Source of the DNA: Symbiodinium natans
Lineage: Eukaryota > Sar > Dinophyceae > Suessiales > Symbiodiniaceae
Reading direction: 5' to 3'
Assembly (NCBI GenBank): GCA_905221605.1
Contig: CAJNDS010002324.1
Location: 1,026,001-1,090,000 of the forward strand
Length of the DNA stretch: 64,000 nucleotides
The notes below the pieces were generated by a model that ran no database searches, was not told where the DNA came from, and saw only the letters and a program-made list of their open reading frames with translations. Below, one piece after another: positions 41,541 through 51,347 of the stretch. The number at the start of each line of letters is the position of its first letter. Within the stretch, counting starts at the first letter, position 1. A program made the translations under genes and the position numbers.

Positions 41541-42674
41541 GGGGAGTCAAGCCTCGATGTCCCAAACCAGTCGACATAACATCCAAAACCCAGCACCAAA
41601 GCGGGTCAAGCCTCGACGTCCCAAACCAGTCTTCACAACGCCCGAAACCCCCAGAGCAATGCAGCACCGAAGGGGTCAAGCCTCGATGTCCCAAACCAGT
41701 CGACATAACACCCAAAAACCAAAGCAATGCAGCACCAAAGGGGTCAAGCCTCGACGTCCCAAACCAGTCTTCACAACGCCCGAAACCCCCAGAGCAATGC
41801 AGCACCGAAGGGGTCAAGCCTCGATGTCCCAAACCAGTCGACATAACACCCAAAAACCAAAGCAATGCAGCACCAAAGGGGGTCAAACCTCGATGTCCCA
41901 AACCAGTCTTCACAACGCCCCAACCCCCAGAGCAATGCAGCACCAAAGGGGTCAAGCCTCGATGTCCAAAACCCGTCGACATAACATCCAAAACCAACAG
42001 CAATGCAGCACCAAAGGGGGTCAAACCTCGATGTCCCAAACCAGTCTTCACAACGCCCCAACCCCCAGAGCAATGCAGCACCAAAGGGGTCAAGCCTCGA
42101 TGTCCCAAACCAGTCGACATAACACCCAAAGCCCAAAGCAATGCAGCACCAAAGGTGTCAAGCCTCGATGTCCCAAACCAGTCTTCACAACGCCCCAACC
42201 CCTAGAGCAATGCAGCACCAAAGGGGTCAAGCCTCGATGTCCCAAACCAGTCGACATAACATCCAAAACCCAAAGCAATGCAGCACCAAAGCGGGTCAAG
42301 CCTCGATGTCCCAAACCAGTCTTCACAACGCCCCAACCCCCAGATCAATGCAGCACCAAAGGGGTCAAGCCTCGATGTCCCAAACCAGTCGACATAACAC
42401 CCAAAACCCAAAGCAATGCAGCACCAACGGGGTCAAGCCTCGATGTCCCAAACCAGTCGACATAACACCCAAAACCCAAAGCAATGCAGCACCAAAAGGG
42501 TCAAGCCTCGATGTCCCAAACCAGTCTTCACAACGCCCCAACCCCCCAGAGCAATGCAGCACCAAAGGGGACAAGCCTCGATGTCCCCAAACCAGTCGAC
42601 ATAACATCCAAAACCCAAAGCAATGCAGCACCAAAGGGGTCAAGGTTTGATGTCCCAAACCACTCTTCACAACG
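41541..42674. repeat. ~68-bp satellite, inverted orientation, ~16 monomers
   Basis: The same two alternating monomer variants as at 16262-17106, in reverse complement. The array starts inside the helicase fragment. Open frames of 120-315 codons run across it on both strands, an effect of the monomer composition. Confidence 0.92.
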
Positions 42675-44519
42675 CCCAAACCCCATGACTTCATGAGTAC
42701 TTGATTTTTCAGCCAAGTTGCTGCAAAGTCCCAGACCAGCTTTGCTGGGCAGCCAAGTTGTTGTATGTTCATCGCTGATGCAGATTTTGTTTTGCATGTG
42801 GGAACAGCACTTGCCTGAGTGCTACATCTGCTCAAACTATGGCACGTGGATGTATTGAGCTCGATGCCTCCACATCCCCGGTGTGCTTGACGATGTGCGC
42901 GCTTTAACACGAGCGTCATTTACTGCTTTGGCATCATCTGTAGTTGTTTTAATTTGATAGTAATGACGAGACCTTTGGCAAACAGGAGAGCGGAATGCTC
43001 TGAAATCTAGCAAGGATCTCGAGTGAATAGCTTCGGTTGATAGTTGACATGTCAATATTAAAACAAATTCTTTGTTCGAAGCCTCAGAAGCCTGGAAAGT
43101 GAATCAAATCAAGATCTTTTGACGTCTTGAGATGCTCAGTGTTAAGGCCAAAAGCTTTCCTTTCGATCTTGAGGAGCTTTTGAGACTTAAGATCAAGCAA
43201 AACCTCTTCACCTCGATGGGGAGTCGAGCATCGCTTTTCAAGACGCCTTCAAGAGGCTCTCAAGAGGCTCCTTGAACAAATTGCTTGTCAGGAAGTCCTG
43301 AAGAGCTCCTCGACCTTTTATGTAAGTAGATCAAAGAAGCTTCAGCCTTTTGAGCCCCCTTCATATAGGTAGAACAAATTCAATCATGTTTCGGGGGGCT
43401 CAAGAAGATTTTTAGCCCTCACAACCCCTTCATCTACGTAGGTCAAACTGCTTCTCCAGAGGTCCTCTTTTAGCTCTCTCAGCCCTTCATGTAGGTCGAA
43501 CAAAGTCATTTTGAAAGCTTGGGGAAGCCTCAGCCCTCTCGGAAGATTGGGGGGATTCAAGTTCATGCCGTGCTGTGGGTGATACGGCGCCGAGCAGGAT
43601 ACTTGGTGGCATCATCCACTTGTATGTTCTTTTTCCAGTCAAGAAGCCAGGTAGCAAGCAGTCCCCAAGCCCTACTGACCACCAAATTCACGCTGGTTAG
43701 TTGCAGAACACATGCCCCGATCCAAAAAGCTATGTATACAGCTAAAGTTCTCAGCAAACACCTTCAAACTCTGCTGTGAGTGCTGGAAGCAGAGTGCTGA
43801 GACTTGCCCTCGATGCTGACCCCAAACGAAGCAAGCTCTGAGCCTTGTGTCAGCTTGTATCTCAAAAGCCAGGTGTGGATGCTCAGTCATTGTTGGCGGC
43901 ACTCGTATTGAATTTGGAATCACGCCCGCCGCAACTTTGCTACAACAAGCAAATAAAGCAGCTGTGGCCAACATCGTGCAAAGATGACTTCTTGTCGGGG
44001 TTCTTGGCCTGCCCGGGTTTTCCAGCCATTCCAGCCTGAGAAACACAAGCGTAACACAAGAGCCATGCTATGTGCCCATGCCCAACATGACCCTGCGGAC
44101 ATGGTGTGCCATGACGCATGCCATTGAGGCATCGCAGTGAAGGCGCATGTGTCTGGCTTAAGTAGTTAGCTGCTGGACTGTTGGGCTGTTCCAGCATCCC
44201 CGTCGAAGGAGTATGGTGGAGTCCCGCTGTCCACTTGGACCAAAGCTGCGCAGGACAGTTTTGCAGCGCTTTGCAATCATAGAACATGGCAACACGATGT
44301 TCGCTTTGTGCTTTTCTTCCATGACATTGTTGCCCATTGATTTAGAGCGCGTTTGTCCTGTGCTTTTGTCTGGTGTGTGTGGTTGTTTGTGCCCAGGGGC
44401 AGTCTGCCGTGAAGGGCATGGACATAGTGCCTCAATTGCACGAAGAAGTGTCGAATGAACTTTCTCCCCAAACGCCCAGTAAAGCAGTGTTTGGCCGCGG
44501 TCCGGCTTGCACATGCTGG
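42675..44519. other. Unassigned; degenerate repeats at 43300-43560
   Basis: Variants of CCTTCATGTAGGTCGAACAAA recur at about 43312, 43358, 43425 and 43480, separated by AGCCCTCTCAG-type sequence; spacing is irregular (46-67 bp). The remainder shows no recognisable gene. Confidence 0.45.
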
Positions 44520-44945
44520 CAACACTTTCAATGATGAAGCACAAAGGCGGACGAGGCAAGCAGAGGCGCAACGATTGCGGAGAACCTTGTCCGAACTGTC
44601 GTGCTCCCAGTTGTGGCTGAGCACCATTGAAACTGCAAATCGGTGGTTCCTTTCGGAAGAAGCCAGCAAGGATGCCAGCGTGCTCGAGAGATTCCTGCGC
44701 AAGGCGGGAGCCCTGTGATCTTGAGCAATGATGCTGAACCCGTGGTGGGTCGCTGCCACATAGAACGCAAAGGCGGATGAGGGAAGTAAAGACGCACAGA
44801 ATGCGGAGAACCTTGTCCGAAGTGTGATGGCCTCAGCTCCGGCTCTGATGGGCTGTTCATTTCGCCATGAGCTTCCTTGGCAGGAGCAGAGCAGCAAAGA
44901 TGCCAGCGTGCTCGAGAACTTCTTGCGCAAGGCTGGAGTCCACCT
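44520..44945. repeat. Imperfect ~220-bp tandem duplication
   Basis: Two units (about 44530-44715 and 44750-44940) share GCGGAGAACCTTGTCCGAA and GATGCCAGCGTGCTCGAGA. The plus strand of the first unit reads openly with helix-like character (LRRTLSELS, KDASVLERFLRKAG). The second unit is broken in the same frame. It may derive from coding sequence, but no gene model is supported. Confidence 0.6.
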
Positions 44946-45642
44946 CCGCATTTCCGCTGCCGCGTGACACAGCGTCCTTTTCTCGGCCTGCATGTCAAGA
45001 TCTTGGAAGTTTCTGCACTGGCCAGCATACACCCAGCGGCGCCGAAGGGAGCATGGAAAGGCGCAAGTGTCGACCTGAGCAACCCAGTACATTCTTGTTC
45101 GTGCTGCCAAGACCAGATGGGGCAAGAATCTGTGGGAAGCTAACATTTTGCCGCTCTGAGTGACATCATCGGTTCACACAGGTCGTGTGCATGACTTAGG
45201 CCGCCGCCCATCGTCATACCTCCAAGTATCCAGCCGCAAGCTTCTGCTCAGGCGGTACCAGATCAGAGGTGATAAGCTGCACATTCCAAAGACTTGGAAC
45301 ACTTCAACCAGCTCCAAACTTGTGCTGCATTCCGCTTCAGACGATGCTGGCGCTGACTGTATGCCACTTGCTGCATGCTCAAACGAAAAAGCTTCTAGAC
45401 ACTGACAAATGAGTCACTCAACTGCCACGCCACACTGGGTCATACCAGCACTCCAGATCCTCCACTGGTAGCTGTCCTCCTACCATATGACCCTACGAAC
45501 TAGCGCTGACACAGCGTAGCCTTGATTCTGCCTTGACGTGCCCTGCGCCGTGCAAAAGGGAATTCAGAGATGAGCTTCGCACCGATGGCTCCCGCTTGAC
45601 CTGGTAAAGGGGCCAATGGGAGCAGGCCAGGGCATCTTCATC
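44946..45642. other. Unassigned
   Basis: An open frame at 45160-45405 (plus) has ordinary protein-like composition but no motif. It could be a host exon. Confidence 0.3.
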
Positions 45643-45735
45643 CCTAAACCTTAAACCCTAAACCCTAAACCCTAAACCCTAAACCCTAAACCCCAAACCC
45701 TAAACCCTAAACCTTAAGCCCTAAGCCCTCAGCCC
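45643..45735. repeat. Interstitial telomeric repeat tract
   Basis: About a dozen CCCTAAA units, the outer ones degenerate (CCTTAAA, CCCCAAA, CCTTAAG, CCCTCAG). Confidence 0.92.
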
Positions 45736-47313
45736 TAAGCCAAAGAGGGGACCAATTTCCATTTTTTCCATTCAGGTGCATCAGCTGCTGACGGCCGCGT
45801 TTTCTGCCATGGCTGCGGGTCTCGGACGGCAGACGGCTTGGAAGAAATGTGCCGGCACTGATTGGTGTGTAACGGTTACGACCTCTACAACGTAAGGCCA
45901 TGGTCGAAGGGGTGGAGCGCCCACGTTGCAAGCTCAGCCACGTGGACCCACAGGACCAAAGGACACGGGCATGCTGCACGGTTGTGTCTCAGAGCTGCGC
46001 CGTTATCTCGCTTGTTAAAGGTTGCACGGTCTGCGGCGCAACGGAGTGTGTGGAGATCACGGACGCCACAAACTTGGACATGCTTTGCTTGCTACACTTT
46101 TGGTTATGCTTCCCGGCCACGAGTCAGTGGGGCTTAGCAGGCTTAGCAGTTTCTGCTGAGATCTTCCGAGGCTAGGCTTCCAGTCACATCACCCACGTCT
46201 GCGATGCGGGCTTTGTCACTTGGATGGGCCCTCAGCTGTTTCCATCTCAGAGGCTGTAGCAAAGTACGTACACGACAAGTACACCATGCCCGAACATCTG
46301 GATGGACTCTCTGGGCTCTGCAAGGCGCCTCCATGCCTTCCAGCTCCACGGCACCGGCCACGTCCCTTCGAGTAGAGCGTGCCCGGCCTGTGCTTGTGTG
46401 CAAGCCCTCTTGGAATGTTTGAGTCTTTCTTTCAAGGTTTGACAGCGGTTTGCTGTCTCTGCAGTTCAAGCGAAGAAGGGCATTCTAGTGCCAGGTCGGT
46501 GACCGTCGTTGCGCTGGAGCGTCCAGAGGAGTGCATCCTAGAACGGGAACTGCTCCATAAGCTCTCAATGAGCTCATCTAGTAGCAGACACAACATCTGG
46601 CGCTTCGCGAGGACGGCGGCCTCTTGCTCCGTGTCCTGCCAAATGTCGTTGCGCGGCAGCGCTCCGGGGAGAGAGGGGAGACGGAGCCAGGCCGGGGAGC
46701 ATTTGGAGCCTTGCACGGCGTTAACGAAAGCAAAGTAGTCCATCACGAACCCGAAACGACGCAGAACACCCTGGCTTCACATGTTTGTGGATTCTTTGTG
46801 GACTCTTTGTGGACATGTTTCTGCCGCACTCTTGCTGTGCTTCAGGGAGTCTTTCTGCCTCGCTGAGCTTCGGGGTGGAGGATGTGGACCAGGAGACGTG
46901 AGCACGTAGGCATGCTTTGCATACTTGGATATGAGCCTTTTCTGAGATGCGCAGCTTGAGGAGGATTGGGAGCTTCCGGCCGAGCCCGCATGCGATGCCT
47001 TCGTCTCCAGGCTGAAGGCCCTCGATGCCCGATATCTGATGATGTGTGAGTCTGTGACTCCCCATTCTCACCGATGCTCTTTGCACTTTTTCTGAAGGCA
47101 TCACCTCACCAAACCATTTGTGGAGGGCACTGCGTCATCTGTGCAGAAGACATTGTGGAGGCGTGGCTCACACAGATTTGGCCATGGAGACGTGTGGCAG
47201 TGCTCGGCAGAGTTGTGTTTCAATGGTGATGCTAGGAAGTAGGGTGTTTGCTGCCAGCCGGAAAAGCAGGGGGAGACGAGAGAGATCATCACTTGCTGTA
47301 TCTTGCTGTTGAG
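45736..47313. other. Probable host gene territory, exons not resolved
   Basis: Open stretches at 45900-46175 (plus, with CTVCGATEC) and 46432-46746 (minus, helix-rich) could be exons of two different genes. No splice-consistent model was found. A Cys/His-rich stretch at about 47103-47155 (ICGGHCVICAED) may be an upstream RING exon of the following gene. Confidence 0.3.
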
Positions 47314-48450
47314 TGCAACTCGAGCAGAGAGAAGTCCACCTGCCCCTTGTGTCAGTATGGGACTCCCGTTGTGACGCTGAACTGCCAGCACGTTTTCCAC
47401 GAGGCAGGGCACAATGAACCTCCAAGCCCTATCAGGCCCTGAACATGCACAGCTGACGCCCAGCAACTTTGAAGGACTGCATCCGACGCTGGCTCACCCG
47501 ACGGCACACTTGCCCCACATGCAGGCCAAGTTTCCGATGGTCCTTGAGCTGTGATGGCAAATGTCCTTCGCGTGACAGGTTAGAGCTTGAAGTGGACGAT
47601 GTTAGGCACGCATGCTGCCGATTGTGGACTGAGTGTCGACGCTAGCACACCAGGGTGATTGCTTCTTCAGACGTGCCAGGTATTTGCGCAGCATTGGCCT
47701 TAAAGAAGAGGCTGATGCTTTGGAGAAGGCCAATGCATGCCAATGCTTCATTCTGCTTCCCTGAAGCATCGGTTTGAGCGGGCCTGCCGCTTCCCTGCTG
47801 CAGGTGAAGCAAGAGCGCATGGCCCAAGAGCAGCAGCAGCAGGCAGTTCAGTCGAGTGGCATTCCTGGGACCGTTTGGCGAACTGCCTGGCTTGCTTTCT
47901 TCTACTTCCTAGGATTCCTTCCTCTCTTCATTCAGTAGCACGGTAGCACTATGCTAGCCAATGTCGGTGCCATGCAGGCTGCAGAGCGGCGCAGATGGGT
48001 GGAGCCAGCTGGGCATGTTTGTGCCCAGGTTTGACTGTTTGCCCTCTTTGCTTCGCAAGGTCCTGTGCCCGGACGGAGTTGAACCAGTTATTGTAGGGCA
48101 TCATGGGGCAGGTCTATGCGCAGAGGTGAGCCTGTTCACTTTGGATTGGTTTGTGGCTCCTGTCAGTTGCTCGGAATGTTTTGCTGTGCTAGCCCACTTT
48201 GTCCGGAAGGCACTCAGCTGCTTGTCGCTGTATGAAACGCTGAGGCGCTGTTTCGCCGGTGGTGGGCGACTGTTTCCGCTGCAAGGATTGTGAAGACTTT
48301 GTCTTGTGCCTGGCACTTGGACTTGGCCCTGTTGCCCTCGCTGCAAGCATTTTCTGGACGTTTGGCATCGTTTGGCTATCAGGTGGCGAGTGCCACAAGA
48401 ACTGTGAGGACAAGCTGGTGAGCAATAAAACTGAAGAGCGGCCGATTTGA
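47314..48450 (+). CDS. RING-H2 and ZZ zinc-finger protein (PRT1-like layout), 3' exons
   Basis: Spliced exons give a complete RING-H2: CPLC and CQHVFHE up to 47403; intron 47404-47474; DCIRRWL...CPTC in 47475-47524; intron 47525-47679; helix exon 47680-47734; intron 47735-47803; VKQERMAQEQ... from 47804. The first three introns start with GC and end in AG before G, and the phases agree. Further on, PVVGDCFRCKDCEDFVL (from about 48245), intron 48308-48382 (GC-AG), then CGECHKNCEDK and a stop at 48450, form a ZZ finger. HHGAGLCAE at 48099-48125 fits its first half, but that junction and the route between 47842 and 48060 are unresolved. RING followed by ZZ is the layout of the N-degron E3 ligase PRT1. 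One gene or two neighbours remain possible. The gene start was not found. Confidence 0.62.
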
Positions 48451-50418
48451 CGCTTGGGCATTGCCAGGAGTGGCATTCGCCCACTCACACTTTCGCACCG
48501 TTTGGTGTCATGCCAAGTGCAGATCTCGATTCTATTGTGTGTACTGCGCCCATCCTTTAATCGGCTGGCATAGGGTGTGTTACTTCACAAGGTCAAGGCA
48601 CCTCCTTGAACCCCTCGGCAACTTCAAACACTGGAAACTTGCTGACAGCCAGGGTCCTAGGGGAATATGGGCATGGAAGTTCTCCGCAAAGTCCCAGAGT
48701 TCTCCAGCAGTTTTTGCAGGTCCTGGTGCCCCCGACGGCTGTGTCATGGCAGAAAGTTTGGTTGCTTTTGGGAGTTTTGATTGCTCGAGGTTTCTTCCGG
48801 GTTCCGTTTCGCTTACCTGTGCCCTGAGCCCGGGCAAGGCGCGGCCGCCGGTGGAAGCTCCAGAGACCCAGACAGATTCTTCGGCAGCTGCCGCGGAGGC
48901 GGCCGCACGGTTGTGATTCTCATAAGCCCTCAGAGTCCGGGGGACCTTCATGAACAGAGCCGGCCTTCGCTCTCGCCAAACCGCATGCCAAAGCGACCTG
49001 ACAGCTCTTTTTTGGACCGTGATGTAATGATGCCCTCAGTGTTAGCAACATCGCAGTGGCACTTTCAACCACACTTTAGCAGTGTGTGCATGGGTCGCAA
49101 AGGACAGGAGCCGGGAGTTTCCTGCATGGACTTGAAAGGGCGCCGTGAGGGAAGAAAGCCGCCCTTCATGGCTTGGCCGGCTTAGCTCGGTGAAGCTTCA
49201 GATCAAGGAGGATCAAGGCAACCATGCAGTACCGCCTCGGATGAAGCCTTCCAGCACACGGAGCTCCACGCGAAGTTTCGGTCTCTGTACCAATGAGAGG
49301 AGTGAGGCACGCTAGGAAGCATTCTACCTATGCTTGTCGAGTATTTCGTGCTTTTCAGTTTTACGGTTTCAGAGGAGCTCTTGGCTTGTCGGGTGCTTGT
49401 TGCGTGACCCCCTTGTGAGTGAAAGTAGTGGAGAATCTCGTTAAGAAGCGTAACCTGTTCCCAAGAAAGTCTTGCAACTTCTCTCCATTATTACCTCCTC
49501 TGAGCCTCAGGTGGCCTTTGCGGCTGTCCGATCTCTGGCGCTGGCCCCGCTTGCAGGCTCTGCAAAAATTAGTCCGGGGAAATCTTGTGCCGGGCTTGTG
49601 CAACAGACTGACTTGTGCAGCGGAAGAGAGCGAAACAAGTTGAATAAGCCAGGCCGAACATTCAATCCGACTTCGCCAGTCTCAGGCGAGTGCCGTTTGT
49701 GCAAAGTACAAGAAGTTGAAGGCTCTGCATCGTGTGTATCCCTGCTGTATCGGCAGTGAGTCTGAGGCTTCACGAACAGAGGAACCAGCACCAGCCTGCA
49801 ATCAGGTCCGGGCTTCGGGAAAGGGCCCCCCCCCCCCCCGCGCTCGCTTCTCAAACTTCCCTCCACTTCCCTTCGCCAGGCAGAACCCGGCGAGGAGCGG
49901 CTCAGGGTCTCTAGTGACCAGTCCTTGCAGAAATGAGTCGAGGATTCAAAGGTGGGTTCATGTGTCATAAAATGTGCGATACGTGTAAGTGCCATATGTG
50001 GCATATGGTGGGTAGAAGCAACGGACTGGTCTGCAACTTCCAGAATACAACGGTGTGGCTCGTGGAAAGCTTCACCATGCCAGTCGTGCACTTTCAATTG
50101 CACCGCGTGGCTTGTCTGAGGCAAGCCACTTAGTAAGCAGTCCAGATCCTGCGGAATTCAGCCGATATCCAGCAATGCCATCAAGACAGAATTCGATGCA
50201 GGATGCTGAATTCTGCAGGAAGACACAGTCACCAGACTGCAAAGCAGTTGGCTATTGCTTGACAGGTCACCTTGATACCATACGGAAGGACATGGATGCG
50301 CGCGTCAGGAACCTCTAGGTACCTGTTGAGTGTTGGTTGAGTCGACCCGCTGCGATGCCTGAGCGCGTCAAAAAGCGCTAGCGGCCTTTGTTTTGTTTGG
50401 GTCTGCGAAGGGCGTGTT
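48451..50418. other. Host intergenic/exonic sequence, unresolved
   Basis: Possible terminal exons: 48720-48827 (plus), preceded by TTTTTGCAG and encoding one hydrophobic helix (VWLLLGVLIA) before a stop; and 49551-49643 (plus), preceded by GCTTGCAG and ending in an acidic tail. Neither has a named family. A run of 13 C lies near 49830. Confidence 0.28.
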
Positions 50419-50613
50419 GTGCTGTGTACCACTGTGTACCTGAGCCGCTTACAGGCGCAGCACGACGATGCCATCCTGCGCTCACTTGTGGCACGAGACT
50501 TGTCCTGTGCCCAGCCTCAACATTTCCTCCGCCATGCTTGGCTGTGCTTAGGCAAAGGGCAACGCTCGTCGGGCCCTCGGCGAACTTCGCGAAAGCAGTT
50601 GCTGTCGAGTTAG
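50419..50613 (+). CDS. Possible last exon of an unidentified gene upstream of psbL
   Basis: An open frame ends at 50613 with a basic tail. An acceptor-like CTTACAG before GCGCAG (about 50455) would give an exon beginning AQHDDAILRSLVARDL. It has the same strand as psbL and ends 199 bp before it, consistent with the head-to-tail gene order common in dinoflagellates. No motif. Confidence 0.25.
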   Translation: MLCTTVYLSRLQAQHDDAILRSLVARDLSCAQPQHFLRHAWLCLGKGQRSSGPRRTSRKQLLSS

Positions 50614-50790
50614 TAACTTGCTCGCTTTTGCTGAAGTCACGGCATGGCTGTCTGTTTGATGTTTTTTTGGCTCGGATGGAGCGCTGAAGCTTCTTGTCCG
50701 CCCCAAGTGTTCGCCTTTGCCGAACGCCCAGAGCATTCTTCCAGGGTCCCAGACTTGGTGTGCAAGACACTTGAGACTTCCTGCTCCTTG

Positions 50791-50798
50791 CCTTGCAG
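50791..50798 (+). promoter_or_regulatory. Putative spliced-leader acceptor of psbL
   Basis: CCTTGCAG, following CTGCTCCTTG, sits just upstream of the psbL ATG. Dinoflagellate nuclear mRNAs are trans-spliced, so an AG close to the start codon is expected. Inferred from position and pyrimidine context only. Confidence 0.45.
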
Positions 50799-50811
50799 GT
50801 TGCAGTCAAAA

Positions 50812-51347
50812 ATGGCCTTCCGTCGCCCAATTCTCTGCACCTTGGCCCTTGCTGCCGCGTGCGCGTGGCTCTTGCAGGCGCCAGTTCAGGCTCGAAAAAG
50901 TGTTGACTATTCCATGCGGCATTGGTAGCCAACACTGGTGAGACTCGTCCCATGGCTCGTGTGAGGAGGCCACCTTTGTCGTGCCAAACCGTGCCCTGAG
51001 CACTGTGGCACCTGGCATTGCTGCGGAGAAGACCCCGTTGGTGATCATGCAGGTGTCGATTGTTTTGGGGTCTTTTTTGCAGCAACCAGGTCCCTGTCCT
51101 GGTACCTGTACGCCTTGCATGTCCATGCTTGAAGATTGCTAGGCGCTGCCCGAGCCCCGCCCGAACGATGCCATGCTCCCTGTCGAGCTTAACCGAACGC
51201 GCACGCCCCAAAATCTGCATCCTCTCTGCATGTGGGGTCTGAGGGGCATGTTTTGAGTTCTGCGATGTTCGGCAGAGGTCGCTCTACTGGGGCCTGCTCC
51301 TGATTTGCATTCTCTCGGTCCTCTTCTCCAGCTACTTCTTCAACTGA
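50812..51347 (+). CDS. psbL: Nuclear-encoded photosystem II subunit PsbL with plastid-targeting leader
   Basis: Four exons join in phase: 50812-50889, 50966-51052, 51143-51198 and 51278-51347. Exon 1 encodes a signal peptide (MAFRRPILCTLALAAACAW). Exon 2 encodes a transit-like segment with an FVxP motif (EATFVVPNRAL). Exons 3 and 4 give VELNRT joined to SLYWGLLLI...VLFSSYFFN and a stop, which matches the highly conserved C-terminus of PsbL, a ~38-residue single-helix PSII protein normally encoded in plastid DNA. Introns are 76, 90 and 79 nt; the first and third start with GC, the second with GT, and all end in AG before G. A plausible spliced-leader acceptor (CCTTGCAG) lies 13 nt before the ATG. 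Signal plus transit peptide is the import arrangement of peridinin dinoflagellates, whose plastid genome is reduced to minicircles. Confidence 0.88.

Noticed and set aside
41541-42674. CRISPR-like regular repeats
   Set aside because: No unique spacers: the two monomer variants alternate without intervening variable sequence, and the genome is eukaryotic.
44277-45146. 289-codon minus-strand frame
   Set aside because: It is the complement of an imperfect ~220-bp tandem duplication and has no family resemblance.
46432-46746. Minus-strand gene beginning MMDYFAFVNAV
   Set aside because: Helix-like and protein-like, but no domain, no confirmed splice partner and an overlapping plus-strand frame; noted only as unresolved territory.
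47103-47160. A first RING domain (ICGGHCVICAED) upstream of the RING-H2
   Set aside because: Cys/His spacing does not match a RING and no splice-consistent continuation was found.
47843-47938. C-terminal membrane helix for the RING protein (WLAFFYFLGFLPLFI then stop)
   Set aside because: A GC donor just before it (47843) and the downstream ZZ finger make an intron at least as likely; left unresolved.
48720-48917. Two-exon C-terminus with a membrane helix and an acidic tail
   Set aside because: The intron needed (48801-48838) would be 38 nt, too short to trust.
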